From positions 21,082,001 through 21,146,000 of the forward strand of contig OX485804.1 in the NCBI GenBank assembly GCA_950295325.1: a stretch of 64,000 nt of DNA, given 5' to 3'. Below, piece after piece: positions 36,761 through 48,165 of this stretch. The notes beneath the pieces were generated by a model that did no database searches, had not been told where the DNA came from, and saw nothing but the letters and a program-made list of their open reading frames with translations. Source of the stretch: Polytrichum commune (lineage: Eukaryota; Streptophyta; Polytrichopsida; Polytrichales; Polytrichaceae). The position numbers and the translations under genes are program-made. How positions within the stretch are numbered: position 1 is the stretch's first letter; each line of letters begins with the position of its first letter.

Positions 36761-36947
36761 ATTTAGACTATGGTGAATAAGTGCACCTGTCAGGTATTTT
36801 AGGGGAATGCAACAATATGATTGGTTGCAAAATGGGTTCTTCATTGGCCGGGGTTTACATTACGGCCAAGACTTCTCCGGTGGAGAATTTAGCACATGGA
36901 TGGAAAAATGACATGGCTGCCACCATGACAACACTTTTTTCGTTAGG

Positions 36948-37021
36948 GGATTTCTCTGGAGGTCAAGTTTCTTGGGCAACCTCAAATCCTCGGACAAGAA
37001 ACTTGACCTCCAGAGAACTCC
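36948..37021. repeat. Perfect 22-bp inverted repeat (hairpin)
   Basis: TCTCTGGAGGTCAAGTTTCT TG at 36953-36974 is the exact reverse complement of 36995-37016, with a 20-nt loop; a few flanking bases also pair. No flanking duplications were recognised. Confidence 0.85.
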
Positions 37022-37978
37022 AACTTCATGCGTTTATTTAATTCTTATGATCTTTTTTATCCATCTTGTCCATCATACCAGCCGTTGCCTCAAATAACCT
37101 TGTCTTGGGTAAAAATTCTTGATTGACCAATGCACTTCTTCACCATAAGCTTAGTCTAAAAGTGGCCCTATTTGTGTGTTTCATATGCTAGGAGAAGTGG
37201 GCTAGTCAATCAAAGTGACCATTGAAGGAAGACCTTTAGGCATTGAGCCAAGTGTGCATAAGTTGGGGGTGTGGAAACTTGGAAGGGAGAGAATATGCAG
37301 AGGAGGCCTTTTTGTGACGACCGGTCATGGTTGGGGATAAGAAATTCTGCTCTCCACATATGGGAACAACGTTCCCCGTGCATCTCCCTAGAGTTCCCAA
37401 CTCCTTCCCCGTGCCAGGCAGTGTGGATCGTGTTTCGCTTGGGAAGGGAGAAGGCAAAAGGTTTAGGAGTGAAAAAGGTTTCAGGATTGAATCCGTGAGT
37501 CTGGAAGGGTTTAGTGCCGGATTGGTGGCAAAGCCCACCTCCGGATGCGCACATCAATTTTTTTACAGTTTGGTGGAGGGTTTTCAGGGTTTTAGAGGTT
37601 TTCCCAAGGCTTCTCTGGTTTCTGTCTTCTGGGTTTTTTGAGCTTCAAGTGGGGATTGCGGATGTTGGTGCATTTTCGTTTCTGTTTCGAGATCGTGAGC
37701 TCCTGATGCGAAGGAGTAAGTTCTCAGCTACAAACATATGTTCCATACGCTACAGCAGTGATTGAAGCTCATCTTGTTGGAGGCCTTTTGTGGAGACCAA
37801 AATTGTTGACCTAATTGCAAAACCCCCCACAGATGAAGCAAATTGGTGTGAATTGTGAGAAGTTGTGGTGATGTCTGGGATGTGGTCATGTGCACTTGAT
37901 GATTCTGAGATGGTCACCACATGCACCGGGTAAGGAAGAGAAGTCGTGTGCAATTAATTGTTAGGATGGCTGGGTAAG

Positions 37979-38019
37979 CTTATCCCAGCTTCCTGTCCAT
38001 GCATGGTGAGGGGATAAGG
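37979..38019. promoter_or_regulatory. Two GATAAG (I-box-like) elements before FTSHI1
   Basis: CTTATCC (37979-37985, reverse) and GGATAAGG (38012-38019) lie within 90 bp of the start codon. GATAAG I-boxes are common in light-responsive plant promoters; relevance here is inferred only from position and from the plastid role of the gene. Confidence 0.3.
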
Positions 38020-38067
38020 CTGGGTTGCATGTATGTACATGTGTGAAGAAGAAGAAGAAGGAGGTCC

Positions 38068-41000
38068 ATGGTACCCATGGCTGCAGAGATGGCGGTGCCC
38101 TGCCGCGCTGTGCTAGGGCGTCCCACTTGTTTTTCATCACCACATAATAGTAGTCTGGGTATTCAAAGAACCAGAATAGCCATAGGGTTAGGCTCAATTC
38201 CACCCCTCAGATTGCACACCAGGGTTGTGTCAAGAAGAAGAAGAAGAAGGGGAATTCATCATGTTGGTTGCATCAGAGCAGCCATGGCTGGGGAAGAGGA
38301 TTATGTCACCAAGCTTCTCAGTGAAAGGCCCAGTCAAGTGGAACCGAAGTACTTGGTGGACAGTGAGCTCTACACGCTTAAGGAGCTGCGGAAGCTCGAG
38401 GCTCCAATTTGGAAAGGAGCTGTGGATACTATGTGGTCGAATGTGGAACAATTGGTGAAGAACACACAGAGAAGATTCACCAAGGAGAAAGAGGAGGTGG
38501 AGGAGGATTACAATGGTGTTGAGGAAGTTTCATCATCATCATCCACATCAACACAGAGCAGTGAAGAGTCTGGGGGGAGTGTGTACCTCCCTGACCTTCT
38601 GCGAACTTTTAAAGGTAACCTGTACGTGCCAGAAGAGCTTTTTGAGGGGCAAGGAGAGGAGCTCAAGAAATTCAACCAGGAGCTCAAATCACTCCCTGAG
38701 ATGGGGTTGGAGGAGTTTGTGAGATGTGCGAGGGCGCAGGAGGTTCAGATGTTGGTGAGTAGAGGTGTCACAATGCCGGATGGGAAGCATGCTTATTATG
38801 ATTTCCTTGTGGAGCTGAAAAAGATCCCTGGTGAAGAGGAGCTTCAGACGCGGCAATGGGCAATGCACTTGTCAAAAGACGAAGCAGATGTGGTGTTGCG
38901 AGAGAGTAGGGGGCAGCAAGTGGAAGTGGAAACAACGTACTGTCCCTATGTTGAACCGCCGTCTGCCATGCCTCATCCGGTTGCAGGCGCCATATCTGGT
39001 AGGGTCATGCTTGAGGTTACGGTGGTTGCGAGTCTGGTGGGTGCGGCTGCACTTTCTGTTGGAGGAATGGCAACAGCAGTTCTTTTCACCATTACAGGGA
39101 TTGCTTCCATGGTGGTGCTCCGGGTGATTTGGCCATTGAGTTCACCATTTATCACTCCTCTCATCAATTTAGGGCAAAGTGCAATCGAGGGTTTTGGAGT
39201 CATCCTTGCGGATGCCCTCGTAGGGAAGAAGAAGGCGCAGCTGTTCCCTGAGTTGAGGGAGCTCATTTCCTCAGGGACACTTTTCAACTCGGCACGCACG
39301 CTTGGGGCCATCATCTTTGTGCTTGTTGCGATGGCGGCCCTTGCAAAGTTCACCCTCACGAGGCGACCAAAAGATTTCACAAAATGGGATCTATGGCAGG
39401 CGATTGAGTTCGGGCAGTCGAAGCCACAGGCAAGAGTTGAGGGATCCACAGGTGTTGGGTTTGCAGACGTTGCGGGAATTGACGATGTCGTGACTGAGCT
39501 TCAAGAGTTGGTGAGTTACCTCAAGGATCCTGAGCGGTTCAACCAGATGGGCACTAAACCCCCGCATGGGGTTCTTCTTGAGGGACCCCCGGGATGCGGG
39601 AAAACGTTGCTTGCCAAGGCAATTGCCGGTGAAGCTGGTGTGCCCTTCTATCAAATGGCCGGATCAGAGTTTGTGGAAGTTCTCGTGGGTGTGGGCGCCG
39701 CGCGAATTCGTGATCTTTTCAAGCGTGCAAAGGTTAACCGGCCGTCCGTCGTGTTTATTGATGAGATCGATGCACTTGGTGCGATGCGTCATGGCGCGGC
39801 TGGTGAAGAAGGCATGGATAGTTACAATGCAGGAGCGCAGGAGCGAGAAACAACCCTGAATCAGCTGCTAATTGAGCTCGATGGATTTGACACTGGCAAG
39901 GGTGTGGTATTTTTGGGCGCGACCAACAGGATGGACATGCTCGATCCTGCGCTTCTGCGGCCGGGCCGGTTCGACCGGAAAGTGGCGATTCGACCTCCAA
40001 GAGCAAAAGGGCGGTATGAGATTTTGAAGGTTCACTCGAAGAGCGTGAAACTCGACGAGTCGGTGGATTTGGAGTCGTATGCAAAGAATTTGCCTGGCTG
40101 GTCAGGTGCGGAGCTTGCCCAGCTTCTGCAGGAGGCAGCATTGGTCGCTGTTCGTCACGGTGGCACAAACATTCAGCGGATTGACATGGACCGAGCACTC
40201 GATCGGCTCACCATGGGTCCAGAGAGGGTAGGCATGCGGCGTTCTCAACCTGTGCACCGGCGAATGGCATCCCACGAAGTGGGACTTGCACTTACCTCCC
40301 ACCTACTACGCCGGCTTGAGGAAGCTGACACTGAATTCTGCGACCGGGTTTCGATTGTGCCACGTGGGGACACGTTAGCTAGATGCATTCTTAACAGACT
40401 CGAAGACGAGTACTACTTATTTGAGCGCCGGCCGGCCCTTCTCCACCGGTTGCAGGTGTTGTTGGGAGGGCGAGCGGCAGAGGAGGTGATGTATGGACGC
40501 GATACGTCGACCTATTCTTTGACTCATCTACCTGACGCCACATGGCTTGCACGCAAGCTCATTTCGATTTGGAATCTGGACAAGGACATCACACTGACTG
40601 GAGACCCATGTCCATGGGATGGGGAAGGGGGTTTCACTGGTCCTCCGATGGGCTTCGAAGGTGGGCTTTACGACAACTACGGGTTTGTACAAAGACCCCT
40701 CAACTACGACCTTGTCGACAAGACAATGGACCAAACAAAGGTTTTGTTGGAATCCATGTACTTGCGCACTTTGAAGATGCTGAAGCACCATCATGCTGCA
40801 CTGGCAAAGTCAGTCTATGTTGTGATGGAGAGGGAAGAGTTGTTTGGGGAGGAGATTGAACAGATTTTAGAGCTTTATCCTGCCGGCACTCCACTTCAGG
40901 TGGTTGAAGATGAAGAGGAACCTGGTGATTTGCCTCCACTTTCGGATTCTCCTAGAGCTAATATTGCTGAGGGAGGCACCAGCAACGAGTTGCCTGGCAG

Positions 41001-41082
41001 ACAATCACGAGACATCTTCAGGGGTACTACTACGGACACAGTGGCAACAGGTACAGCTGAAATTTATCGCCGCTCTGGCTGA
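38068..41082 (+). CDS. FTSHI1: FTSHI1/ARC1-like plastid FtsH pseudoprotease (AAA ATPase)
   Basis: Single 1004-aa open frame. The Ser/Arg-rich N-terminus (about 1-72, including SRRRRRRG) looks like a chloroplast transit peptide. Then come the conserved [20 protein letters not shown] segment, two membrane regions (about 312-357 and 412-430), the AAA module with Walker A GPPGCGKT (506-513), Walker B VVFIDE (561-566) and second region of homology [20 protein letters not shown] (617-636), and the M41 remnant. The zinc motif HExxH is HEVGL (736-740): the second His is lost, so it is probably proteolytically inactive, while Asp823, at the third-ligand place, is present. The [13 protein letters not shown] segment and C-terminal layout match Arabidopsis FTSHI1 (ARC1), which is involved in plastid division and forms part of an inner-envelope AAA motor. 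No intron is present. ATGs at 38077 and 38089 are alternative starts. Confidence 0.93.
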   Translation: MVPMAAEMAVPCRAVLGRPTCFSSPHNSSLGIQRTRIAIGLGSIPPLRLHTRVVSRRRRRRGIHHVGCIRAAMAGEEDYVTKLLSERPSQVEPKYLVDSELYTLKELRKLEAPIWKGAVDTMWSNVEQLVKNTQRRFTKEKEEVEEDYNGVEEVSSSSSTSTQSSEESGGSVYLPDLLRTFKGNLYVPEELFEGQGEELKKFNQELKSLPEMGLEEFVRCARAQEVQMLVSRGVTMPDGKHAYYDFLVELKKIPGEEELQTRQWAMHLSKDEADVVLRESRGQQVEVETTYCPYVEPPSAMPHPVAGAISGRVMLEVTVVASLVGAAALSVGGMATAVLFTITGIASMVVLRVIWPLSSPFITPLINLGQSAIEGFGVILADALVGKKKAQLFPELRELISSGTLFNSARTLGAIIFVLVAMAALAKFTLTRRPKDFTKWDLWQAIEFGQSKPQARVEGSTGVGFADVAGIDDVVTELQELVSYLKDPERFNQMGTKPPHGVLLEGPPGCGKTLLAKAIAGEAGVPFYQMAGSEFVEVLVGVGAARIRDLFKRAKVNRPSVVFIDEIDALGAMRHGAAGEEGMDSYNAGAQERETTLNQLLIELDGFDTGKGVVFLGATNRMDMLDPALLRPGRFDRKVAIRPPRAKGRYEILKVHSKSVKLDESVDLESYAKNLPGWSGAELAQLLQEAALVAVRHGGTNIQRIDMDRALDRLTMGPERVGMRRSQPVHRRMASHEVGLALTSHLLRRLEEADTEFCDRVSIVPRGDTLARCILNRLEDEYYLFERRPALLHRLQVLLGGRAAEEVMYGRDTSTYSLTHLPDATWLARKLISIWNLDKDITLTGDPCPWDGEGGFTGPPMGFEGGLYDNYGFVQRPLNYDLVDKTMDQTKVLLESMYLRTLKMLKHHHAALAKSVYVVMEREELFGEEIEQILELYPAGTPLQVVEDEEEPGDLPPLSDSPRANIAEGGTSNELPGRQSRDIFRGTTTDTVATGTAEIYRRSG

Positions 41083-41943
41083 TTCATTAGACTTTCTCTG
41101 TACATCATCATTTTCTGACATTTTCTTCTCAAATTTTGTCACTCAAGAAGAGTTCTATAAATTGTGTAAAGAGCTGGCGAAAAATACAAAGAATCCAAAG
41201 AGTCACTTTTCAACATTTCCTGGACAATGTGGTCATGCACGTACTGGAAACTGGTCTGAGTCGTTGTTTGTCTAGGGCATGCATACTTATTTAATGTTCT
41301 GAGTGAGGTTGTTTTGGCGGGGTTGCATCTTCCAAGGTGTATGAAAGTGATCCAAATGCTTGAAAAGTTTGCATGGTGTCATGACACATGCACTAGCTTA
41401 TGCCTGATGAATATACTGTGAGATTTTGTTTCCTAGTTGGATTGGATGGATGCATTCTTTATGTATGCAGGTAATCCTGAATAGATTGATAAAAATGCAT
41501 CAAGGACCTTCATAAAACCAGTAAGGGTGAGTGAGGATTCAGTGTTAAGAGATTTTATTTCTGGAACCAAGCAAGAGATATGTGGAGGTTCTTCATGACA
41601 AGGAAAACAGCAGCTTTTCATGTTTCCTTCCTTTACCTCAGTCATTCAATCGATTGACAAATTTGTTTTAACCATACTGTGGCGGGGTAGTGAAGAACTA
41701 TACGCAATAGCGAGAATGAACTGATGGGCAGGAATGCTCGTATAGCTCAGAATTCAGATCCAGTTTTGCCTCAACAAAATCCAGTTGAACTGGATTATGC
41801 ACAAATTTAAAAAAATCCTGGATCTCCAAACTTTTCCCAAAATTCTAAAGATCACTTCCTCTTCAGAGAGTGAGTGGGTTTACATTGGGGTCTGGATCTA
41901 GGTGTCCAAGTGAGGTTTAGGATCTAAAATAGGGTGTGTGCAT
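41083..41943. other. 3' flank of FTSHI1, no gene seen
   Basis: Probable 3' UTR at its start; the rest is noncoding by inspection. Confidence 0.5.
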
Positions 41944-42170
41944 GGGACCCGCTGTCCTAAATGCCGGATTGGCCTATGCAAGGCTAGCTTGGTCCACCCA
42001 TCCTAGTAGGACAAGTTAGAAAGTTGGTTTTTAAAAACCCAACACCACTCTTTGTGTATGGTAATTTAAGCATTAAAAAAACCTGGGTGATTAATTCTCT
42101 TGAACTCATGGTTTGGGACTAAACCCATGGTTTCGTCAAGGTTTCATTTGCTTTACTCTATTTTCTTGAG
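41944..42170 (+). repeat. Dispersed repeat family C
   Basis: Anchors: CCTATGCAAGGCTAGCTTGG, AGTAGGACAAGTTAGAAAGT and GGGACTAAACCCATGGTTTC. Clear sister of 21125-21365. Confidence 0.7.
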
Positions 42171-42351
42171 CTACCTAGGAAAGTAAGCCACTTCATATTC
42201 TCGTACCTTGGACCCATACCCTAGTGTGAACTCCTTGTGTCCAAAATATGCTCTCGATCAATAAGATTGCTCAACTGTGGAGTTTCTTTGGTTTTGGGTC
42301 ATCAGGTACGCGGAAGTTATTTAGTTATTTTTCTTAATCGGACCCCTACAT

Positions 42352-42470
42352 TGGTGTGTGGTTTGGTGAGGATAAGAGAACAAACACCACCATAAAAGGA
42401 GATTGGACTATGTCTTCAATTTCTATCAACCACTCCACACTCGATCATCGAACACAATTGGGAGGACCTA
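42352..42470 (-). repeat. Dispersed repeat family A, reverse copy
   Basis: Contains GGAGATTGGACTATGTCTTC and CAACCACTCCACACTCGATC, shared with 9281-9410 and 55800-55930. Confidence 0.6.
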
Positions 42471-42699
42471 TGGCATTTAGATTAGAAATCAACAAATGTG
42501 CACTTTTGATAACTATAACTAAATCAAGGGAGGCTCAAATTTCAATCCCATTTTTGTTGGTGTTCCATCACATATTTGCTAATGCAACACAAGCTGTGTT
42601 GTGTCAATTAATCAATAGAAGTTGAAGAACACAAAAATGAACGGAGTAACATTCACATACCTTATCCCCCCTTCCCACCCAACTTTAGAAGAACCTCAC

Positions 42700-43030
42700 T
42701 TAGCCATAAAGCTCATTTTAAAAACATGGCTCCCACACCATCATTGCTATCTAGTCCTGAGCCTAGTCGGGTAAGGATGTGGCATGGTTTAAAAATGGAG
42801 GTTTTAAGCCTCAAGCACCGAACCTCCCATCGGTACCTAAAAATGAGGCAAGAATGTCTCAAAAGTGTCACTTCTGGCCCTTGTGATTGGTTTCTTTTAG
42901 TTTTAGCTATGAGGGTATGAGGAGCTTCGTTAACAAAAAACGGATGGTAAGGTAGATGAGTGGTAAGGCATTTGGCTTTCCTTCAAAAACTATCCAACAT
43001 GTCATTACTTTGTAGATATGAAAATGAACA
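42700..43030 (+). repeat. Dispersed repeat family E
   Basis: Anchors: GATGTGGCATGGTTTAAAAA, CTCCCATCGGTACCTAAAAA and GTGGTAAGGCATTTGG. Sister copy at 45300-45640. Confidence 0.65.
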
Positions 43031-43207
43031 TTCATGAAAGCTACTTAACTAGAGCCTACTCAGAAATCTCTAGAGCCAATTGTTGTAGGTGCACCATGAT
43101 AGCTGGGATGGCCACCTCCGCAACGACTGAAAGAGCCTTACCCAATTTTTAGAAGAGACCTTGGTTGTTTGGTAAAGTTAGGTGGTTATGGGTCTTTAGT
43201 GTTATAA

Positions 43208-43572
43208 GGGCTGGTTCACACGGGGTCCCAAGTCCCAAGTCCCAACTTTTGAGCCTCAAGAAACCATTAAAATATGGTCAATTGCCATTAGAGTCGGGTC
43301 TTGATTATATTATCCAAAAATATTCACAGGACTTGCATTGAGAGTTGAGTCTAGCTGTTTGCTCGACTGACATAAGTCCTGAGCCTCGCCTCGCCTCGCC
43401 TCGCCTCCAAAAGGTGTTGCCACGTGGGCATCCATGTCATAGTTGGGACTCGAGATGTGGGACCATTGTGAAGCAGTAAGTCCCAATCCCCATTCTCTCA
43501 ACGGCTAAGATTGCATGGATTAACCCCAAGTGACTTGGGACTTAGGACTTGGGACCACGCGTGAACCGGCCC
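43208..43572. mobile_element. Non-autonomous DNA transposon, PIF/Harbinger-like (365 bp)
   Basis: The ends GGGCTGGTTCACACGGGGTC plus CCAAGTCCCAAGTCCCAA and the reverse-complementary right end form about 40-bp inverted repeats. TAA flanks both sides exactly (43205-43207, 43573-43575). The interior has a (CTCGC)n run at about 43384-43406 and a CCACGTGG palindrome (about 43421-43428). There is no open frame of note. Confidence 0.8.
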
Positions 43573-43669
43573 TAAAACACACTACTAAGTTAAGTTGGCA
43601 TGTGTGGCTCTCCAGAATGTCATGGTCACCTCAGGCATTAAACCATCACCTCAAAGCGGTTGTCCCATA

Positions 43670-45225
43670 ACTATTGCGAGTAGTCGCTGGGCAGAGTTCC
43701 TTCATAAAGCTGGCCTTCCCGATGGGCAATGTCACACAGCTGGGTGCTCAGTACAGAGCGAACTATTCTTTCGCCTTTTACTAAAGAATACCGTGCGCTG
43801 GGCACACCCACTGGCATACCCCTGTTTTTGGACTGCCCATAACAGGGCCCCACCCAATCAAATGCAACTTGGAGTCATTTAGTCTGCCCGAGAAGGCCTG
43901 TGGACGTTTTCTGGTTACTCCTCTATTTGAACACGTGTACACTCTAAGCCCCACAATATCACGCTTGTAGCAACCAAAGGGCATGTGATATGTTAAAGGA
44001 GTTATGTGATGTCAATATGGATGCCTGGTAAAAGAGAATTAGTGTAGTATGTGACATTATGGAATAACACAAAGTGAACATTGCAATCACGACAATGATG
44101 ACACCGTGATGCATGTGATCAATTAAACCCATATCGTTTGCCCACCAGGCGGGACTCACCTGTATACAAAGCCTTCAAGAACTTCTCCCTAAAATCACAC
44201 AGCCAGTGCTCAGCACAGAGCGAACTAATCTTTTTGCCTTTTACTAAAGAATACCGTGCGCCGGGCACACCCACCGGCATATCCCTTTTTTTTGGACTGC
44301 CTGTAACAGGGCCCCACCCAATCAAATGCAACTTGGAGTCTGCCCGAGAAGGCCTGTGGACGTTTTCTGGTTACTCCTCTATTTGGACACGTGTACACTC
44401 TAAGCCCCACAATATCACGCTTGTAGCAACCAAAGGGCATCTGATATGTTGAAGGAGTTATGTGATGTCAATATGGATGCCTGGTAAAAGAGAATTAGTG
44501 TAGTATGTGACATTATGGAATAACACAAAGTGAACATTGCAATCACGACAATGATGACACTGTGATGCATGTGATCGATTAAACCCATATCGTTTGCCCA
44601 CCAGGCGGGACTCACGTGTATACAAAGCCTTCAAGAACTTCTCCCTAAAATCACATAGCCAGGTGCTCAGCACAGAGCAAACTATTCTTTCGCCTTTTAC
44701 TAAAGAATACCGTGCGCTGGGCACATCCACTGGCATATCCCTTTTTTTTGGACTGCCCGTAACAGGGCCCCACCCAATCAAATGCAACTTGGAGTCTGCC
44801 CGAGAAGGCCTGTGGACGTTTTCTGGTTACTCCTCTATGTGGACACTCTAAGCCCCACAATGTCACGCTTGTGGCAACCAAAGGGCATGTGATATGTTGA
44901 AGGAGTTATGAAATGTCAATATGGATGCCTGATAAGAGAAAATTAATGTAATATGTGACATTATGGAATAACACAAAGTGAACATTGCAATCACGACAAT
45001 GATGACACCATGGTGCATGTGATCGATTAAACCCATATCGTTTGCCCACCAGGCGGGGCTCACCTGTATACAAAGCCTTTGAGAACTTCTCCCCAAAATC
45101 AAACAGCTGGGTGCTCAGCACAGAGCGAACTATTCTTTCGCCTTTTACTAAAGAATACCGTGCGTTGGGTACACCTACCGGCATACCCTTTTTTTTGGAC
45201 TGCCCTTAACAGGGCCCAACCAATC
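43670..45225. repeat. Tandem array, 450-460-bp unit, about 3.4 copies
   Basis: The anchor AAAGAATACCGTGCG recurs at about 43783, 44245, 44702 and 45150, giving periods of about 462, 457 and 448 bp. Each unit also has GCCCACCAGGCGGGACTCAC, TTGGACTGCCCGTAACAGGG and TAAGCCCCACAATATCACGC phrases. Minus-strand open frames of 60-109 codons recur in each unit but are by-products of the repetition: start context, composition and conservation do not favour coding. Confidence 0.9.
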
Positions 45226-45299
45226 TAACACTCAAGTAGGAGAGCTTAGGAGTCACTACACTATGTGGCACACTCTAATGCCCTTGTCCCACCTCACAT

Positions 45300-45640
45300 T
45301 AGCTAAGCCTAAAGTTGGTTCTAAAAACATGGCCTTCACGCCATTGACATTATCTAGACTTGAGCCTAGTTGGCAAATGATGTGGCATGGTTTGAAAGTG
45401 GAGGTTGTAAGCCTCAAGCACTGACCCTCCCATCGGTACGTAGACATGAGGCAAGAACGTAGGACCTTTGATAGTGTCGCCTCCTGCCCTTATGATTGGT
45501 TGCTTTTAGTCTTAGCTATGAGGGCACGAGGAACTCTATTAACAAAAACCGACGGTACGATAGATGAGCAGTAAGGCATTTGGGGATGGGACAAAAACTA
45601 TCCAACATGTCATTACTTGGTAGATAAAACAGTGAGCATG
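45300..45640 (+). repeat. Dispersed repeat family E, second copy
   Basis: Matches 42700-43030: GATGTGGCATGGTTTGAAAG, CCCTCCCATCGGTACGTAGA, TATCCAACATGTCATTACTT. Confidence 0.65.
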
Positions 45641-45664
45641 TGTGATGGTTCATATTTTTAGGGA

Positions 45665-45935
45665 GTTTTGTAGTGTTCACATGGATGCTTGATCAAAAGA
45701 GAATAAGTGCAGCATGTGGCATTATGGAATACCACAAAGTGCAGCATTGCAATAATGGCAGCATTTATAATGATGATGCACGGGAACGTGTGGTTTGCTT
45801 TAATGTCGAGACTTGTGATGTATGGGAGGTAGCCGTGACATTAAGGGATGAGATTCAAATTGAGAACAGATGTTCCCTAGGGTTTCGGGATATAAGAGAA
45901 GGAGTGGCATTAAGGAGGTTGATATTACAGATTTT
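45665..45935 (+). repeat. Dispersed repeat family D, second copy
   Basis: Matches 14520-14790: AGTGCAGCATGTGGCATTAT, then CTAGGGTTTCGGGATATAAG. Confidence 0.6.
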
Positions 45936-46254
45936 AAAGTGTGTTTGATGTCACCTACACTAATTGTGAAGGGCCTACAATGAGTGGCTGGAGGGTCTCA
46001 AAGTGTCACGTTTACTAATTGTCAATATGATACTTTTCATCAACATAAGTGAATTTTTGAAGGGAAAAGTTATTTAGGTTGTGACATTTAATGTAGCACA
46101 TTGGGATTCTTGAGATGATAGTTTTGGGTTGAAGTGTGCAATTGTGTTTGTGTGGATTGTTCCAAGGGCTTGGTTTAAGTTCACTTGATGCTATGTTTGA
46201 GTCGATTGTTCCAAGGCTCGGGTTATATTCATTTGATGCTATGTTTTTCCACAC

Positions 46255-46680
46255 AAAGGCTTGGAGGTGTGGAAGGGACATCAATAAGACAACCTCTACA
46301 TTGAGAATGAAGAATGTGCTTAAAATGTGTTAACCATTCTACATTCATTAGTTAAAACAATTGGGAGAAGTGAGTTAGTTGGGTCTTAAATAGTTTTCCA
46401 CCTAGCCCACTTCTCCTAGGATACAAAACATGCGATTAGTACAAGATGGTTAGCAAATTCAAATTGAGGTTGTAGCCACTTTCCTCGTAGTGTTTGGAGC
46501 TCATATGATTATCTTATTCATTGTCAAGGTGAAGATTCCCGTGCTCGTTAAGTGGTCATATAGGTCCCCCCAATTATGTGACCATTGAACGTAGAATGGT
46601 TATCATGTTTTGAGCATGTTGTCCAATCTCTTTTAAACACATGTCTTTTCGGTATCTGTTCTTGGAGCCACACCTAACCA
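46255..46680. repeat. Dispersed repeat family A, head-to-head pair
   Basis: 46255-46375 is a reverse half and 46423-46680 a well-preserved forward half (GGAGCTCATATGATTATCTT; TTATGTGACCATTGAACGTA; GGTTATCATGTTTTGAGCAT). They form opposed arms separated by about 50 bp. Confidence 0.65.
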
Positions 46681-46759
46681 CATACCAATCAAATACAAGT
46701 CTCCGATTAAGTAAATGACTTAGCCACGTCTACCTTGTGGGGTCATTTCGAGAGACAAA

Positions 46760-48165
46760 GATCTTCACTTTGACCGTTTATAGCTTTGCATCTCAGCTCC
46801 AATTCCAAAACATGATTTCAAAAAGTGAAATGACAACTTGCGTATTTTGAATTGCTAACCGGACAAGACGATTCCAAATTCAGTCCAACTACCAAAATTG
46901 TATGTGGAGTTGGAAGTGCCCTCAATAGGGCCGCAAGGGTTCTAACGAATGCATTTTGCATATTCTTGGAGCCTGGAAGTCTTCCTAGAGAAAACCATGA
47001 AGTTCACTTTGTCTGAAAGGTACAGTGAGCATTGCTGATTTTTTCTTGTGAGGTCTGACATGTCACTCATCAGAATGATATCAAGTCTCAGACTGAGTTG
47101 GCAGAACACTTGTGACCACGTGGTAAGTAATACAAGGAACAAAAGCGTTGGAGAAACAAGGATCAGTTGAGTTGATGAACCCAAATGTTTCTATGGAGCA
47201 ACCAATCAAACAGGAACAGGAGTTGCGTTAGAATTGAACATCAGTGCCAATATGAAGGAGTATTTATGCTATTATCTTCATGTCTCGCTTACTGAGCGCA
47301 AAACTGCATTTCGCTAATCTGTGTAAAATTCTAAATCTATTTCTTCAATAAGTTTTTGTTTTTAAAATGTCTGGGCTTAGATTGGTTGGTCTCCATATCG
47401 TTGTTGGGCTGCTGTCCAACTACACTGAACATCTATAGCCGCAACTTGAAGGCCCAACTGTAAGATTTAACCCACCAGGCAGTAGTGATGCGAGAAATGA
47501 CTTGCACCATTCCACAAGCAATCCATACTGGGGATGACTTCAAGCTAAGCTTATATTACACTGCAGAGTCTTGCATTTAGTGAATGCAGCAGGCAATCAG
47601 GTAATAATTCTACATAGGCGACCACTGGGATTCCTCATGAAATATGCGTCAGCTACAGCCCCAGCTGGAAAGGTTAGGAAAAACAGGAGAATCTGCATAC
47701 ATTTCACATACTTGAGGATTATCCAACTTCAAACTCTGACCCCCTTTTATTGCTCCAGAAACTTGCACAAGTTGCACTTTCCAGCTGTTGATTGATCAAT
47801 GAAACCACATTGGTGCACCAATTGTGTTGAAATCTTCAGAATCTTGCTTTGTAGAGCTCATTACATGTGCATAGCTCAACTTTCTGGTACCAGATATTCT
47901 CAAAGAAGTCATGTTCAAATACATAAAGGGGAAATACGGTACTGCACTTGCACCAACTTCTTTATTTTTGCAATATCCACCAACAGATATTCCACAAGTT
48001 GATGATGCCATTCCTGGTCACAGCCAAGTTCACAGCTTCATATGGTAGCAACAATAGAGATTGCATCCTTCATGTTATGTAGGGCTCTGGATTCGTCTTC
48101 ATGAAATAATTCATAGACAATAAGACAGTCATTGCAACAGACAGCAATCTTCAAGGTTAGCTCTC
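46760..48165. other. Region downstream of GnT-I, no supported gene
   Basis: The last few hundred bases are likely GnT-I 3' UTR. A minus-strand signal-peptide-like frame at 46942-47184 lacks an ATG and was not accepted. Confidence 0.5.

Noticed and set aside
37210-37765. Several overlapping 70-115 codon frames upstream of FTSHI1
   Set aside because: Frames overlap on both strands, none has a family match, and the region is more likely promoter or 5' UTR.
43781-45184. Recurring minus-strand frames in the 450-bp array
   Set aside because: They repeat only because the DNA repeats; composition and starts do not support coding, so they are not listed as genes.
46942-47184. Minus-strand frame with a signal-peptide-like start (LILVSPTLLFLVLLTTW)
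   Set aside because: It begins with TTG, has an in-frame stop just upstream, no ATG before the hydrophobic part and no recognisable family or splice partner.
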